DNA from: DASVRA01 sp036388855
Lineage (GTDB): Bacteria > Pseudomonadota > Alphaproteobacteria > Caulobacterales > Caulobacteraceae
DNA: 64,000 bases
Reading direction: 5' to 3'
Assembly: GCA_036388855.1 (NCBI GenBank)
Contig: DASVRA010000022.1
Span: forward strand, 1-64,000
Shown piece by piece: positions 27,758 through 37,106 of the stretch. The notes under the pieces are model-generated. The model searched no databases and had not been told where the DNA came from. It saw only the letters and a program-made list of their open reading frames with translations. The stretch's first letter is position 1; the number at the start of each line of letters is the position of its first letter. The position numbers and the translations under genes are program-made.

Positions 27758-29125
27758 ATGTACCGACGCGGTTTGGCGGCCGGGGGTGACAGCCTGACCA
27801 TAATGGCGGGCTCGGGCGACGACTCGATCAACGGCGGGGCCTATGGCGGCTATCAGCTGTCGATGTACGGCCAGTTGGGCAACGACACCCTGGTGGGGGG
27901 CGAACTGGCTGACGAGCTGTCTGGCGGCGTGGGCGACGACCAGCTGTTCGGTCGCAAGGGCAACGACCGGATGGATGGGGGCGAGGGGATCGACCTCCTG
28001 AGCGGCGGGCTGGGGAACGACAGCCTGACCGGCGGCGACGGCATCGACTTCTTCGACGACGCCAACGGGATCAACGTGGTCACCGACTTCACGCCGGGCG
28101 AGGACAAGATCGTGGCCGCGGGCGGACGCGCCGGGGTGGAGTCGATCGTCGCCGACGGCAACGATACCCTGATCACCTTCGCCAGCCCCAGCGTGAACCG
28201 CACCATGCGGCTTCTGGGCGTCTCGCCCGACCGGCTGAAGAACGTGGATTTCCTCGACGGCGTGGCGGGGTCCGGCAAGGCCGAGCTGCTGCAAGGCGGC
28301 GCAGGCTGGGACGTGGTGCTGGCCGGCGCCGGCTCGGACTCGGTGGATGGCGGCGACGGCAGCGACTGCCTCTATGGAGATTTGGGCAACGACCTGCTGA
28401 AGGGCGGCCTGGCCGGCGACACCATGTTCGGCGGCGAGGGCGACGACGACCTGCAGGGCGAGATCGGCAAGGACACCCTTGCAGGCGGTCGCGGCGACGA
28501 CAAGCTGTCGGGCGGCGATTCCAACGACGTGCTGTACGGCGGCTCGGACGCCGGCGCCGACACGCTGGATGGCGGCGAGGGGATCGACACCGCCGACTAC
28601 AGCGGCGGGCGCCTGGGGGTCGTGCTAGACCTGTCGGGCAAGGCGGGAGAGATCGTGCGCGGGACGAAGGGCCCGCCCGCGGTCTGCGTCTCGGTCGAGA
28701 ACGCCATCGGCGGCAGCGGCGCCGACCAGCTGATCGGCACGGACGGCGACAACCGGCTGGAAGGGCGCGGGGGCAAGGACACCCTCATCGGCGCATTCGG
28801 GGCTGACACCCTGGTGGGCGGCGGGGGCGAGGACGTGTTCGTCTACCGTTCGATCGGGGACTCGACCGCGGCCGCGCGAGACGTGATCTCCGACGCCGGC
28901 CCGGACGACGTGATCGACCTGAACCAGATCGACGCCGACGCCACCCAGGACGGAAACCAGGCCTTCAATTTCGGCGCGGCCGGGCGTCCTGGCTCGCTGG
29001 TGGTCAGCTACGACAGCGGGACCAACAAGACCACCGTCAGTCTCTACGTCAACGCCGACGACACCGCCGACGGGGTGATCGTGTTGAGCGGCGACAGGCA
29101 GAACTTCGATAACTTCATCCTCTAG
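27758..29125 (+). CDS. Hemolysin-type calcium-binding (RTX) protein
   Basis: A 455-residue acidic protein, about half made of GGxGxD nonapeptides in two blocks (residues about 18-100 and 175-275) plus a third short block near 325-360. A 70-residue non-repeat segment separates the first two. There is no signal peptide, and the end (FDNFIL) fits a type I secretion signal. ATG 27758 follows CGGGGGAG. The N-terminus begins almost at once with repeats. No enzymatic domain is visible. Its TAG shares CTAG with the opposing gene's stop. Confidence 0.85.
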   Translation: MYRRGLAAGGDSLTIMAGSGDDSINGGAYGGYQLSMYGQLGNDTLVGGELADELSGGVGDDQLFGRKGNDRMDGGEGIDLLSGGLGNDSLTGGDGIDFFDDANGINVVTDFTPGEDKIVAAGGRAGVESIVADGNDTLITFASPSVNRTMRLLGVSPDRLKNVDFLDGVAGSGKAELLQGGAGWDVVLAGAGSDSVDGGDGSDCLYGDLGNDLLKGGLAGDTMFGGEGDDDLQGEIGKDTLAGGRGDDKLSGGDSNDVLYGGSDAGADTLDGGEGIDTADYSGGRLGVVLDLSGKAGEIVRGTKGPPAVCVSVENAIGGSGADQLIGTDGDNRLEGRGGKDTLIGAFGADTLVGGGGEDVFVYRSIGDSTAAARDVISDAGPDDVIDLNQIDADATQDGNQAFNFGAAGRPGSLVVSYDSGTNKTTVSLYVNADDTADGVIVLSGDRQNFDNFIL

Positions 29126-30939
29126 CGCCGCGCGCCGTCCTCCGCCTGGGCCAGCAGCCGGCGGGGCGCGGCCCAGCGCGGCGCCAGATCGGCCGCCAGG
29201 CGCAACTGCCTGGCCGCGTCCTCGCGACGGCCCTGCGCCAGGAGCGAGCGTCCCCACCAGAGCCGAACCTCGGGCCAGGCCTTGCCCCGGCTAGCGGCGA
29301 GCTTGAACTTGCCGGCGGCGGCGCGGTGGTCGCCGCGCGCGGCCAGCGCCTGACCCCATTCGCCGTAGGCGAACGGCAGCGAGGGCGCTGCGGCCACGGC
29401 ACGCGCGAACCAGGCGTCGGAGCCCCGGCGGTCGCCGGCCAGCGCCTCGATCCGGGCGCGGGCGCGCAGGCAGAGGTAGCAGTCCCCCGGCGTGCGGGCG
29501 ATCAGCCGGCGCGCCTGGTCGATCCGGCCGGCGCGGGCATAGGCATAGGCCTGCAACGGCCAAACCTGCGTCGGCCACAGTTGCGCCCGGTAGGCGACGC
29601 CCGGCTCGTGGTTGGCCTCGGCCTGGATCCGCTCCAGGGCCTCGGCCACGCCGCGCCAGTCGTCCTTGGCTTCGGCGGAGGCGGCCACCAGCCTGGCGCG
29701 GGCCACGGGCGACTCGTCGTCTTCGGCGTCCAGGCTCACGGTCCAGGGGTTGACCGGTTCGTGCGCCCTGATCCGATCGAGCGTCTCGTAGACGGACGCC
29801 GTGGCGGCGGAGCCCTGGTAATCGGCGAGATTGTCGGCGCCGGCCAGGGTCGCGGCGGCGTTCCTCCAGTCGCCCAGCGCCTCGGCGATCGCGGCCTGGG
29901 CGTCCAGCCGGTTCTGCGCCCCGGCCGCCGCGGTCACCCCGCCGCCGTCGGGGCGGTCCAGGGCCCGGACCTCCGCGCGGTAGGCGGCGAGCATCGCCTC
30001 GTCGTGGCCCAGCGCATACTCGCTGTCGCCGACGACCTTCCATCCGGAAGCCAGGTTCGGGTTCAGCGCCAGACCCTTGCGCGCGGTCACGGCCGCAAGC
30101 CGCAGGTTGCCGAGGGCGCTGTACATGCCGCTCAGGCCGACGAAGGCCCAGGCCCGCTCGCCGCGCGGCGCCTCGCGCGACTGCTGCTGCAGCACCTTGA
30201 TCGCCTCGGCCTGCCGGTCGTTTTGCCAGAGGTAGACCGAATAGCGGTAGGGCTGGGTCTTGGCGTAGATCGACAGCGCCGCCTGCTGCATCAAGGGCTC
30301 GAGTTCGGGCTTGTCGGTCCTGAAGGTCTCGGCGGGGAAATCGCGCACCCGGGCGCTGAGCGCGGTCTGCTTACCGGCGCGCCAGACTTCGCCGGAGATG
30401 TGGATGTCCTTGCCGAGCCAACGGCGCAGGATGCGTAGCGCCTCGCCGACCGACATGCCGGTCTGGGGGATCTCGATCTGGATGTCCTCGCCCAGGCTGT
30501 TGGAATAGGTGCCGGGCGCGCGGGAGGAGTCGGTGCGGTCCTGCATCACCCGCAACTGGTCGAGCAGCTGCATCGAGAGCACGGGCGGGGTGAGGCCGTT
30601 CTTCTGAATGTCCTCGGGCGCGGAGATCGGCTCGATCACCAGGGTCTTGGAATGCACCGCCTGCCAGACCGCGACGGCCAGGAAGCCCGCGACCGCCAGG
30701 GCGGCGAGGATGCTGAATACCTGCAGGACGACGCCGAGCACGTCGCTGACCTCGTTGCGGCGCAGGTCGTCCATCTGCTCCTGGAACAGCTCGGTGTGCT
30801 TCTTCAGGTAGGTGGAGGCCTCGTCGGCGAGCTTGCCCTCGATGCGCGAGTTGCGCAGGCCGAAGGCCAGGCCGATGTTGTCCTGCATAAGGGACAGCTC
30901 GCGCCTTTGCCGGAAGCGTTTCAGGCGCCGTTTCAACAC
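29122..30939 (-). CDS. Membrane-anchored TPR protein
   Basis: A 605-residue protein with a charged cytoplasmic N-terminus (MLKRRLKRFRQRRELSLMQ), one transmembrane segment at about 68-94 (VLQVFSILAALAVAGFLAVA...) and a large periplasmic part. The middle (residues about 120-230) is a globular domain with GMSVGEALRILRRWLGKDIH. The remainder consists of TPR-like helix pairs such as SGMYSALGNLRLAAVTARKG and AYGEWGQALAARGDHRAAAG. The start is uncertain: GTG 30939 or ATG 30888. I recognise no named family beyond TPR. Confidence 0.75.
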   Translation of the reverse strand: MLKRRLKRFRQRRELSLMQDNIGLAFGLRNSRIEGKLADEASTYLKKHTELFQEQMDDLRRNEVSDVLGVVLQVFSILAALAVAGFLAVAVWQAVHSKTLVIEPISAPEDIQKNGLTPPVLSMQLLDQLRVMQDRTDSSRAPGTYSNSLGEDIQIEIPQTGMSVGEALRILRRWLGKDIHISGEVWRAGKQTALSARVRDFPAETFRTDKPELEPLMQQAALSIYAKTQPYRYSVYLWQNDRQAEAIKVLQQQSREAPRGERAWAFVGLSGMYSALGNLRLAAVTARKGLALNPNLASGWKVVGDSEYALGHDEAMLAAYRAEVRALDRPDGGGVTAAAGAQNRLDAQAAIAEALGDWRNAAATLAGADNLADYQGSAATASVYETLDRIRAHEPVNPWTVSLDAEDDESPVARARLVAASAEAKDDWRGVAEALERIQAEANHEPGVAYRAQLWPTQVWPLQAYAYARAGRIDQARRLIARTPGDCYLCLRARARIEALAGDRRGSDAWFARAVAAAPSLPFAYGEWGQALAARGDHRAAAGKFKLAASRGKAWPEVRLWWGRSLLAQGRREDAARQLRLAADLAPRWAAPRRLLAQAEDGARR

Positions 30940-31348
30940 CCCCTCCAGCCGCTTGCCTCGGCGCCGGCCTCACCCTCGGCCAAGTAGGCGCGATTGCCAA
31001 GCTTGAGGCGCGAAACATTGTTCGTTGACTCCCGGGCCTCGGCCACTGAAGGGTCCGCCCGGCAGCGGGAGGCGGTCATGGCCAATGTGAACGGCACGGG
31101 CGGGGACGACTTCGTCCACCTGACGACCGTGCACTTCGTGCACTTTCGAGGCGGGTGCCGATTGGCGGGGAGAAAGGCGGACGCGGCCTGAACGGCGACC
31201 AAGTAAAACGATGTCAAAGACCACAATAGGAATATAAGCGGACCAGAGGCAGCTGTTCAAGGCTGGTGGGCGAATTAAGGCTGGACGCGCACCCGTTCTC
31301 AAGGATGATGTGCGCGAGTGCTTCGGGCCGGGGGCCAAGGAGCGTCAC
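30940..31348. other. 409-base divergent region without an intact gene
   Basis: It lies between the divergent TPR-protein and secreted-protein starts. It contains an RTX-like relic at 31078-31191 and the close direct repeat GTGCACTTC-GTGCACTTT (31132-31149). A comparatively AT-rich stretch around 31200-31260 may hold the promoter of the gene at 31349. Nothing else was recognised. Confidence 0.5.
31078..31191 (+). pseudogene. Candidate truncated RTX-type gene start
   Basis: ATG 31078, preceded by GCGGGAGGCGG, opens a 37-codon frame beginning MANVNGTGGDDFVHLT. This is the usual opening of hemolysin-type calcium-binding proteins. The frame then loses the pattern and stops. In another frame just downstream (31164-31200) GGEKGGRGLNGDQ again looks repeat-like. 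This fits a decayed or frameshifted RTX gene, but the match is short. Confidence 0.3.
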
Positions 31349-32359
31349 ATGAAGCGTGCAGCCGTTGGCCTCGCCGCCGCAGCCTTCTTCCTAGGCACAG
31401 GCGCGCTCGCCGCAGGGCCGCAGCGGCCGGACTGGAGCTACGGAACGGTGGCGGGGGCCGACCTCGGGGCAGGGGCAAGCCTGAACGGCGCCGTGCCCTT
31501 TCCCGGAAGCAACGCCTGGAACACCGACATCTCCGCCGAGCCGGTCGATCCGAACTCCGGCAAGCTGATCGCCTCCATTCCCATGGACAACGGGTTGCAC
31601 CCCGACTTCGGCAGCGGCCTCTACGCCAATTCAATCATCGGCATCCCCTATGTCGTGGTCTCTGGCGACCAGCCGAAGGTGCGCATCCGCTTCACCGCCT
31701 ATGGCGACGAGAGCGACAAGGGGCCCTATCCGGCGCCGCCGGACGCGCCAATCGAAGGCTACAAGCCGAACGGCTCAAACTTCTCGGGCGATCGGCACGT
31801 GCTGGTCATCGACCGCGACAACGACCGCCTCTACGAGCTCTACCGCGCCTTCCCGCAGGACGACGGCAGCTGGAAGGCCGCCTCAGGCGCCCTCTTCCAC
31901 CTCGACTCCAACAACGTCCGCCCCACCGCCGAGCCCGGCTGGACCAGCGCGGACGCGGCCGGGCTGCCGATCTTCCCAGGACTGGTGCGCTACGACGAGG
32001 CGCGGACCGGATGGATTGGGCACGCGCTGCGGTTCACCGTGCCGCAGAGCCGGCGGGCCTATGTGGCGCCGGCCACCCACTGGGCGTCGGAGAACGACAG
32101 CCGCAACCTGCCGCCGATGGGGATGCGGGTGCGGCTGAAGGCGGGCTACAAGATTCCGGACGGCTTCAGCCGCGAAACCAAGGCGATCCTGCGGGCGCTG
32201 AAGACCTACGGCATGTTCGTGGCGGACAACGGGAGCGGCTGGTACATCTCCGGCGCGCCGGACCCGCGCTGGGACAACGACCGGCTGGTGGGCGAGCTGA
32301 GCCAGGTCGGGCGCGCGAACTTCGAGGTGGTCAAGATGCGAGGGGTGGTGACGCCTTAG
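31349..32359 (+). CDS. Secreted protein of an uncharacterised family
   Basis: A 336-residue protein with a signal peptide (MKRAAVGLAAAAFFLGTGALA), start ATG 31349. The mature part is well structured: NAWNTDISAEPVDPNSGKL, GDRHVLVIDRDNDRLYELY, PGLVRYDEARTGWIGHALRF, LPPMGMRVRLKAGY and LKTYGMFVADNGSGWYISG. I recall the same arrangement in exported proteins of many soil bacteria without an assigned function. No catalytic signature is evident. It is not clearly linked to the capsule genes that follow on the other strand. Confidence 0.8.
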   Translation: MKRAAVGLAAAAFFLGTGALAAGPQRPDWSYGTVAGADLGAGASLNGAVPFPGSNAWNTDISAEPVDPNSGKLIASIPMDNGLHPDFGSGLYANSIIGIPYVVVSGDQPKVRIRFTAYGDESDKGPYPAPPDAPIEGYKPNGSNFSGDRHVLVIDRDNDRLYELYRAFPQDDGSWKAASGALFHLDSNNVRPTAEPGWTSADAAGLPIFPGLVRYDEARTGWIGHALRFTVPQSRRAYVAPATHWASENDSRNLPPMGMRVRLKAGYKIPDGFSRETKAILRALKTYGMFVADNGSGWYISGAPDPRWDNDRLVGELSQVGRANFEVVKMRGVVTP

Positions 32360-32459
32360 GCCCCAACAACCGTCTTCCACGCGAATGCCGTGGCCCCGAT
32401 GCATTCCGAACGCCCGGCCTGGACCGGGACCCCGGCATTGGCCGGGAGACGGATGAAAG

Positions 32460-33764
32460 TCAGCCCAGCATCCGCCGCACCGCGGTGGCGATGGCGAGGT
32501 CCATGCCGCGGGGGGTGTAGAAGGCGCCGTTGATCTGGGTGCGGGCCATCATGACGTTGCGGAACTTGAGGAACAGCTCGCGGTCGGGCGCCTGGGGATC
32601 CAGCCAGAAGCGGCTGAGCGGCTTGCGATCGGTCATGCCCTCGATGTCGTAGACGGCGCGGCCGAGCACCTTGGTCGGGCAGCCGAAGCCGATGGTGGCC
32701 AGGCCCGCGGTGGAGTTGATGGTCACCGCGCCGCGCGCCTTGTGCGACAGGGCATTGAGGTTGCCGCCGTCGAGCAGGATCACCCGCCCCGCCACGCCAT
32801 GCGCCTCGGCCAGGCGGCGCACCATGCTGCCGTAGTCGACCATGCCGGGGTCGAGCGGGTGGAGCTTGAACACCAAGAGGGCCTCGGCCGGCGCGTGGCG
32901 GGCGAAGCTCTCGATGGCTTCGGCGGCGAAGCTCTCGTTGGTGTAGTTGGAGTGGACCCACAACTGGCTGTCGCCGGCCCGCTGCATCAGGGCCAGGAAG
33001 AACGGCTTGCGCGAGGAGATCACCTGATCGACCAGGCGCTGGGTCTCGGCCTTGCCCCATTGGTTCTTCACGTAGCGCAGGAACGAGCCGACGATCTGGG
33101 CGAACACCGGCAGGGCGAAGGGATTGCGCCGGCGCGGATAGGCGGGCGCCAGCAGCACCTTCCAGACATAGTGCTCGGTGGCCTTCAGGATCAGCCAGGA
33201 AGTCGGCTTTCCGACCTCGGCGTCGCCGGCGGCGGCGCGCTCGAGAGCCTCGCCCTCGCGGCGGTAGAATTCGGGCTCGCGCGGGCAGGGGGAATAGGCG
33301 TTCACGCCCTCCGCCTCGAGGGTGATCCAGCGGGGGCGGAAGTAGCCTTCCTCGAACACATGCACGCGCGCGCCGCGGCGGCGGGCGGCGACGATGGCGG
33401 CGCCGTGCACCTCGATGCAGTCGTTGAACACCACCAGATCGGTGACGCCCTGCTCCTGGATGAAGCGGTCGATCCAGGCCGGCCAGGCGTCCTCGCTCTC
33501 GCGGTAGGTGACGTGGCCGCGGGTCAGGCCCCAGTCGGAGAGGTCGCCGCCGTCGAACACCACCTTGGAGACCCGGGCGCCCTCGGCGGCCAGGCCGTCG
33601 GCGATGCGGGAGAAGAAGGAGCCGAAGGGGCCACGCAGAAACAGGAAGTTGCGCTCCCGCAGGGCGGGCGGCTGGGGCCGCGGGCGAACGGATTCGCGCC
33701 GGCGCGACCGAGGCTTGACCTCGATCTTCCGGTCATCGGCGACGCCGAATGGCATTGCCGTCAT
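32460..33764 (-). CDS. kpsS: Capsule polysaccharide biosynthesis protein KpsS (Kdo transferase)
   Basis: A 434-residue cytoplasmic glycosyltransferase. In ABC-dependent capsule systems KpsS adds the first beta-Kdo to phosphatidylglycerol, starting the lipid anchor of the polymer. Features: LFLRGPFGSFFSRIADGL at the N-terminus, VFEEGYFRPRWITLEAEGVN (Glu-Glu-Gly-Tyr signature), then LLVFKLHPLDPG and AVTINSTAGLATIGFGCPTKVLG near the C-terminus. ATG 33764 follows GGAGGGGAG; longer starts are possible but unsupported. It lies 93 bases downstream of kpsC on the same strand. Confidence 0.88.
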   Translation of the reverse strand: MTAMPFGVADDRKIEVKPRSRRRESVRPRPQPPALRERNFLFLRGPFGSFFSRIADGLAAEGARVSKVVFDGGDLSDWGLTRGHVTYRESEDAWPAWIDRFIQEQGVTDLVVFNDCIEVHGAAIVAARRRGARVHVFEEGYFRPRWITLEAEGVNAYSPCPREPEFYRREGEALERAAAGDAEVGKPTSWLILKATEHYVWKVLLAPAYPRRRNPFALPVFAQIVGSFLRYVKNQWGKAETQRLVDQVISSRKPFFLALMQRAGDSQLWVHSNYTNESFAAEAIESFARHAPAEALLVFKLHPLDPGMVDYGSMVRRLAEAHGVAGRVILLDGGNLNALSHKARGAVTINSTAGLATIGFGCPTKVLGRAVYDIEGMTDRKPLSRFWLDPQAPDRELFLKFRNVMMARTQINGAFYTPRGMDLAIATAVRRMLG

Positions 33765-33857
33765 TGCTCCCCTCCGCCTCCGGCCGCCCCTTTGGAGTCG
33801 CGCCGGCACTACATAGCCCACACTCTTGCGCAACGCACCGAGGCGCGCGCGGTTCGT

Positions 33858-35945
33858 TCAATGCCGCCGGTCGAGCGCCTGCCGCAGCAGGGTTTTCGTC
33901 CGGCGACGCCCGATCAGACCGGCGGTATCCCTTCGCAGAAGCGAAAAGGCAAGTTCCGCCACCACATCCTCCGCCTCGCACGGCCAGCCCGAAGGCCGGT
34001 GCACATAGCGCGGATAGACGAGCAGCGCTCCCGCCACCAGTTCATCCAGGCTCAACCTGCGTATACGCCTGGGACAACGCTCCAGATCGTCCGTTATTCC
34101 CCAACCGGCGTAGAAGGGCAGCCCATAAGTGGCGACTTTGTGGCCGCGGAGCAGCGCCTCGAAGCCCGCCAGGGAGGTCAGGGTGTGCACCTCGTCCACC
34201 CGGTCCAGCAGCGCGGCGATGCCGGCGCGCTCGGCCAGCGCGTCGGCATGCCGCAGGGCCTCCTCGCGCGCAACCGCGCCGGGGCGGATGCCGGACTCCA
34301 CGTCAGGATGCGGCTTGTAGACGATGAAGCCATCGGGGCGAGCCGTGCGCGCCGCTTGCAGCAACTCAAGATTGCTGCGTATGCGCCCGCCGCCGCGCTT
34401 GACCGAGGCGTCGTCGGTGACCTGGCCCGGCACGAGGATCCGCGGCCGCTCCCCCGCGCCGGCGAACACATCGGCCACCTCCTGCGCCCCGACGTTGTAC
34501 TTGCTCACCCGCGCCCGCACGATCGCCTCCCGCAGGGCCGCGGCGCGCGTCAGCAGCGCTTCGTCGAAGACGTGGGCGGCGAGAATGGTCTCCAGGTCGC
34601 TGGGCGCGGAGGGATCGTAGTAGACGCCGGTGCGGTCGAGCACGAGCGAGCCCGGCAGCTCCAGGTTGGCGCCAAGCCCAACCGAACGCAGGAACCCGTC
34701 CTCCATCCGCACGAGAGGGGCGCCTTGCCCGGTGCAGCGGGCGGCGAACCCCTCCGGCTCGCGCGAGGCCCAGACCACGATGCGTCCGCCCTCCTGCCGC
34801 TGGCGGATCAGCGCGTTCTGGGGATGCATGGTCCAGGTGACCTTGCCGCGCTTGCCCGCGACGAAGGGCGCGACCTGCACCTGCTTCCACGGGTGCACCC
34901 CCAGCACATGGGTGACGCCCTGCGTCTCGCGGTCGCGGCGGCGGCGGGCGGCGAGCAGGCGCGCCACGTCCAGCGCCGGACAGGGCCGCTCGTCCAGCGG
35001 ACTGAGGTAGCGCGAGTAACGGCCGTAGATCGCCGCGACCATCGCCTCCAGGCTCGGACGCGCGATCCGGCGCGCGCAGGGCTGGCGATCGTCCGTCAGT
35101 CCCCAGCCGGCGTAGGCGGGCAGGCCGAAGCAGGTGACGGCGGCCCCGGCGATCAGCGCCTCCAGCCCCGCGTGGCTGGTGGCGACGTAAACGCGGCTCG
35201 CGCGCCCGGCGACGGACATCCAGCTGACGTCGGCGTCGTAGACCGGCACGCCGCGAGCCTGGGCCAGCGGCTTCAGGTGGCCGCGCCGGCCGCCGACGCC
35301 GTCGAAGGGGTGCACGCGGGCGATCACGCGGCGGCCCGGGTTCTCCGCGATCGCGGCGTCCAGCATTCGCGCGAAGGTGGTCGCCGTGCAGCCGCCGCCG
35401 GCGATCGACTGGTCGCGCGCGATCTGGTCCACCACGATCACCGGTCCGTCGGCCAGCAGCGGATCGTCCGCGGCCGCGTCGGGGGCGCCGTTGAACTTGC
35501 CGAGGCTCTCCGCCCGCATCAGCGCCATCAGCTTGCGCGCGTCCTCCAGCTCGGCTTCGCCGAAGCTCTCCCAAGAAGCGATCAAGGCTTCGAGGTCGCT
35601 GGGGCCCGAGGCGTCGTAGTGGACGCCGGTCAGGTCGGCGGTGAGGCTGAGGGACGGGTCGCGCCGCCCGCCCAGTCCCGCGGTGCGCAGGAAGCCATCC
35701 TCAAGCGCCAGGTAGGGCAGGCCGTGGCGCGCCGCTTCACGCCCGGCGGTCCCCTTGCGCCCCCAGCCGGCCAAGCCGTCGACGCCGCGCGCGGGCGAGC
35801 CCGGCGGCAGGAAGCGGAAGGCGTATTCTCCGCCCAGGAAGCGCTCCAGCCGCCGCGCCTTCAAGGCTACGCCGATCGAGCGCACGCCGAAGACGCGGGA
35901 CGACCGGCCGGACAGCGCCTCGGAACTGTGCGGAGGGACGGGCAT
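33858..35945 (-). CDS. kpsC: Capsule polysaccharide biosynthesis protein KpsC (dual Kdo transferase)
   Basis: A 695-residue bifunctional enzyme that extends the beta-linked poly-Kdo linker of capsule glycolipids. It consists of two homologous halves (about 1-330 and 331-695). Each half has EDGFLRxxGLG, YDxxxPSDLE, a VHPFDG or YKPHPD motif and an FGLPAYAGWGLTDD-like end (second copy YGLPFYAGWGITDD). This matches the GT99 plus GT107 architecture. ATG 35945 is chosen over upstream TTG 36029 because the latter would run into the divergent gene's start. It forms a kpsC-kpsS unit. Confidence 0.93.
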   Translation of the reverse strand: MPVPPHSSEALSGRSSRVFGVRSIGVALKARRLERFLGGEYAFRFLPPGSPARGVDGLAGWGRKGTAGREAARHGLPYLALEDGFLRTAGLGGRRDPSLSLTADLTGVHYDASGPSDLEALIASWESFGEAELEDARKLMALMRAESLGKFNGAPDAAADDPLLADGPVIVVDQIARDQSIAGGGCTATTFARMLDAAIAENPGRRVIARVHPFDGVGGRRGHLKPLAQARGVPVYDADVSWMSVAGRASRVYVATSHAGLEALIAGAAVTCFGLPAYAGWGLTDDRQPCARRIARPSLEAMVAAIYGRYSRYLSPLDERPCPALDVARLLAARRRRDRETQGVTHVLGVHPWKQVQVAPFVAGKRGKVTWTMHPQNALIRQRQEGGRIVVWASREPEGFAARCTGQGAPLVRMEDGFLRSVGLGANLELPGSLVLDRTGVYYDPSAPSDLETILAAHVFDEALLTRAAALREAIVRARVSKYNVGAQEVADVFAGAGERPRILVPGQVTDDASVKRGGGRIRSNLELLQAARTARPDGFIVYKPHPDVESGIRPGAVAREEALRHADALAERAGIAALLDRVDEVHTLTSLAGFEALLRGHKVATYGLPFYAGWGITDDLERCPRRIRRLSLDELVAGALLVYPRYVHRPSGWPCEAEDVVAELAFSLLRRDTAGLIGRRRTKTLLRQALDRRH

Positions 35946-36021
35946 CCATGCTATCGGAAGGCGGTGCGCGGCGCGGCGCGCAAGATTTACGAGGCGGCGA
36001 GGTTTGGGCTTTTCGACGGCT
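35946..36021. promoter_or_regulatory. Short divergent promoter region between kpsC and the glycosyltransferase gene
   Basis: Seventy-six bases separate the two divergent starts, so promoters for both arms of the capsule locus should lie here or inside the coding ends. No clear core promoter was seen. Confidence 0.35.
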
Positions 36022-37101
36022 ATGCGCAAGGCGCGGGAGCTGGGCCGCCGCTCGCTCAGCCTGGCGCTGACCCCGCCGGCGATGGTGATCCCGCGCGCCG
36101 GCTACCCACGCCGCCCGCACGAGGCAGTGCTGGTGCTGCAGCGCGGCGAGACCGCCACCACCGCCTATTATCTGCACCCGCGGCTGGAGGGGCAGGCGGC
36201 GGCGTTCGCCGACATCGATAGCGATCCGGAGGCTTGCGGCCTCCTCGATCCCGGGGATGAACGCCCGTTGCTGGCGGTGATCTCGCGCTATGCCGCCGAG
36301 CCGTGGCTGCGGGCACTGGAGAGCCGCCGCGCCCGCCTTGTCCGCGTCGCCTTCCTCGCTGACGACGACCTGCCGGCGATGATGCGCGACGCGGAGCTGC
36401 CCGCCGCCGCCCGCGGCAAGGTGGCGGCCCACTATGGGCGGCACGTGGAGCGGTTGAGCGAGCTCGCCAGTGAGATCTGGGTTTCGACGCCGCGCCTGGC
36501 GGAGCGTTACCCGCTGGCGAAGGCGGCCGTGCTGCCGCCGCTTCCCGAGGCCGACCCCGCGCCGCCGGCCCCGGAGCCGAACCGGCGCGTCGTTTACCAC
36601 GGCACGGATGTGCACGGCCGCGAGCGGAGCTTCGTCCTCGAGGTGGCGCGCCTGCTTGAGGCGCTCGCGCCGGACGCCGTGGTCGAGGTCACGGGCGGCG
36701 CCGATCTGCGGCGCGCCGCTGCCGGCCTCGGCAATGTGGAAATCGTGGACCAAGCGCCCTGGCCCGAGTACCTGCGCCGCCAGCGGGAGCGAGCCGCGGC
36801 GCTGTCGCTGGCGCCGCTGTTCCCATCGCCGGTGAACGACGCGCGCGCGCCGGTGAAGGCCTTCGACGCCGCGCGGTTGGGCGCCGCCGGGCTATTCGCG
36901 GATGCGCCGCCGTACCGGGCCTGGGTGCGAGATGGGGAGGACGGGATGCTCCTGCCCATGGACCCGCAAGCCTGGGCTCAGGCTGCCGCGGGGCTCTTGC
37001 ACGACCCGCGACGAAGGATGGCGCTGACCGCGGCGGCGGCGGCGCGACTGCGCGAGCTGCGACGGGCGCCGGGGGGGTTGCCCCCGGCTCCCGAAGCGTA
37101 G
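36022..37101 (+). CDS. Glycosyltransferase-like protein of the capsule locus
   Basis: A 359-residue protein likely to have a GT-B fold. RRVVYHGTDVHGRERSFVLE resembles the start of a second Rossmann domain, and the C-terminal part (VKAFDAARLGAAGLFADAPP...VRDGEDGMLLPMDPQAWAQA) matches the donor-binding region of GT1/GT4-like enzymes. The N-terminal half (to about 190) has no clear signature. ATG 36022. It lies five bases before the next glycosyltransferase gene and should share its operon. Confidence 0.65.
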   Translation: MRKARELGRRSLSLALTPPAMVIPRAGYPRRPHEAVLVLQRGETATTAYYLHPRLEGQAAAFADIDSDPEACGLLDPGDERPLLAVISRYAAEPWLRALESRRARLVRVAFLADDDLPAMMRDAELPAAARGKVAAHYGRHVERLSELASEIWVSTPRLAERYPLAKAAVLPPLPEADPAPPAPEPNRRVVYHGTDVHGRERSFVLEVARLLEALAPDAVVEVTGGADLRRAAAGLGNVEIVDQAPWPEYLRRQRERAAALSLAPLFPSPVNDARAPVKAFDAARLGAAGLFADAPPYRAWVRDGEDGMLLPMDPQAWAQAAAGLLHDPRRRMALTAAAAARLRELRRAPGGLPPAPEA

Positions 37102-37106
37102 GCGCG

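Noticed and set aside
27800..28850. Regular GGC-GGC-GAC repeats resembling a repeat array or CRISPR
   Set aside because: They encode GGxGxD nonapeptides in frame and vary between units; there are no spacers or repeats of uniform sequence.
32360..32459. GC-rich hairpin-like sequence considered as a terminator
   Set aside because: The stems are short and imperfect and there is no T-run on either strand.
32742..36021. Long + strand frame opposite kpsS and kpsC
   Set aside because: It is composed of His/Gly/Ala/Val-rich shadow sequence; conserved Kps motifs are on the other strand.
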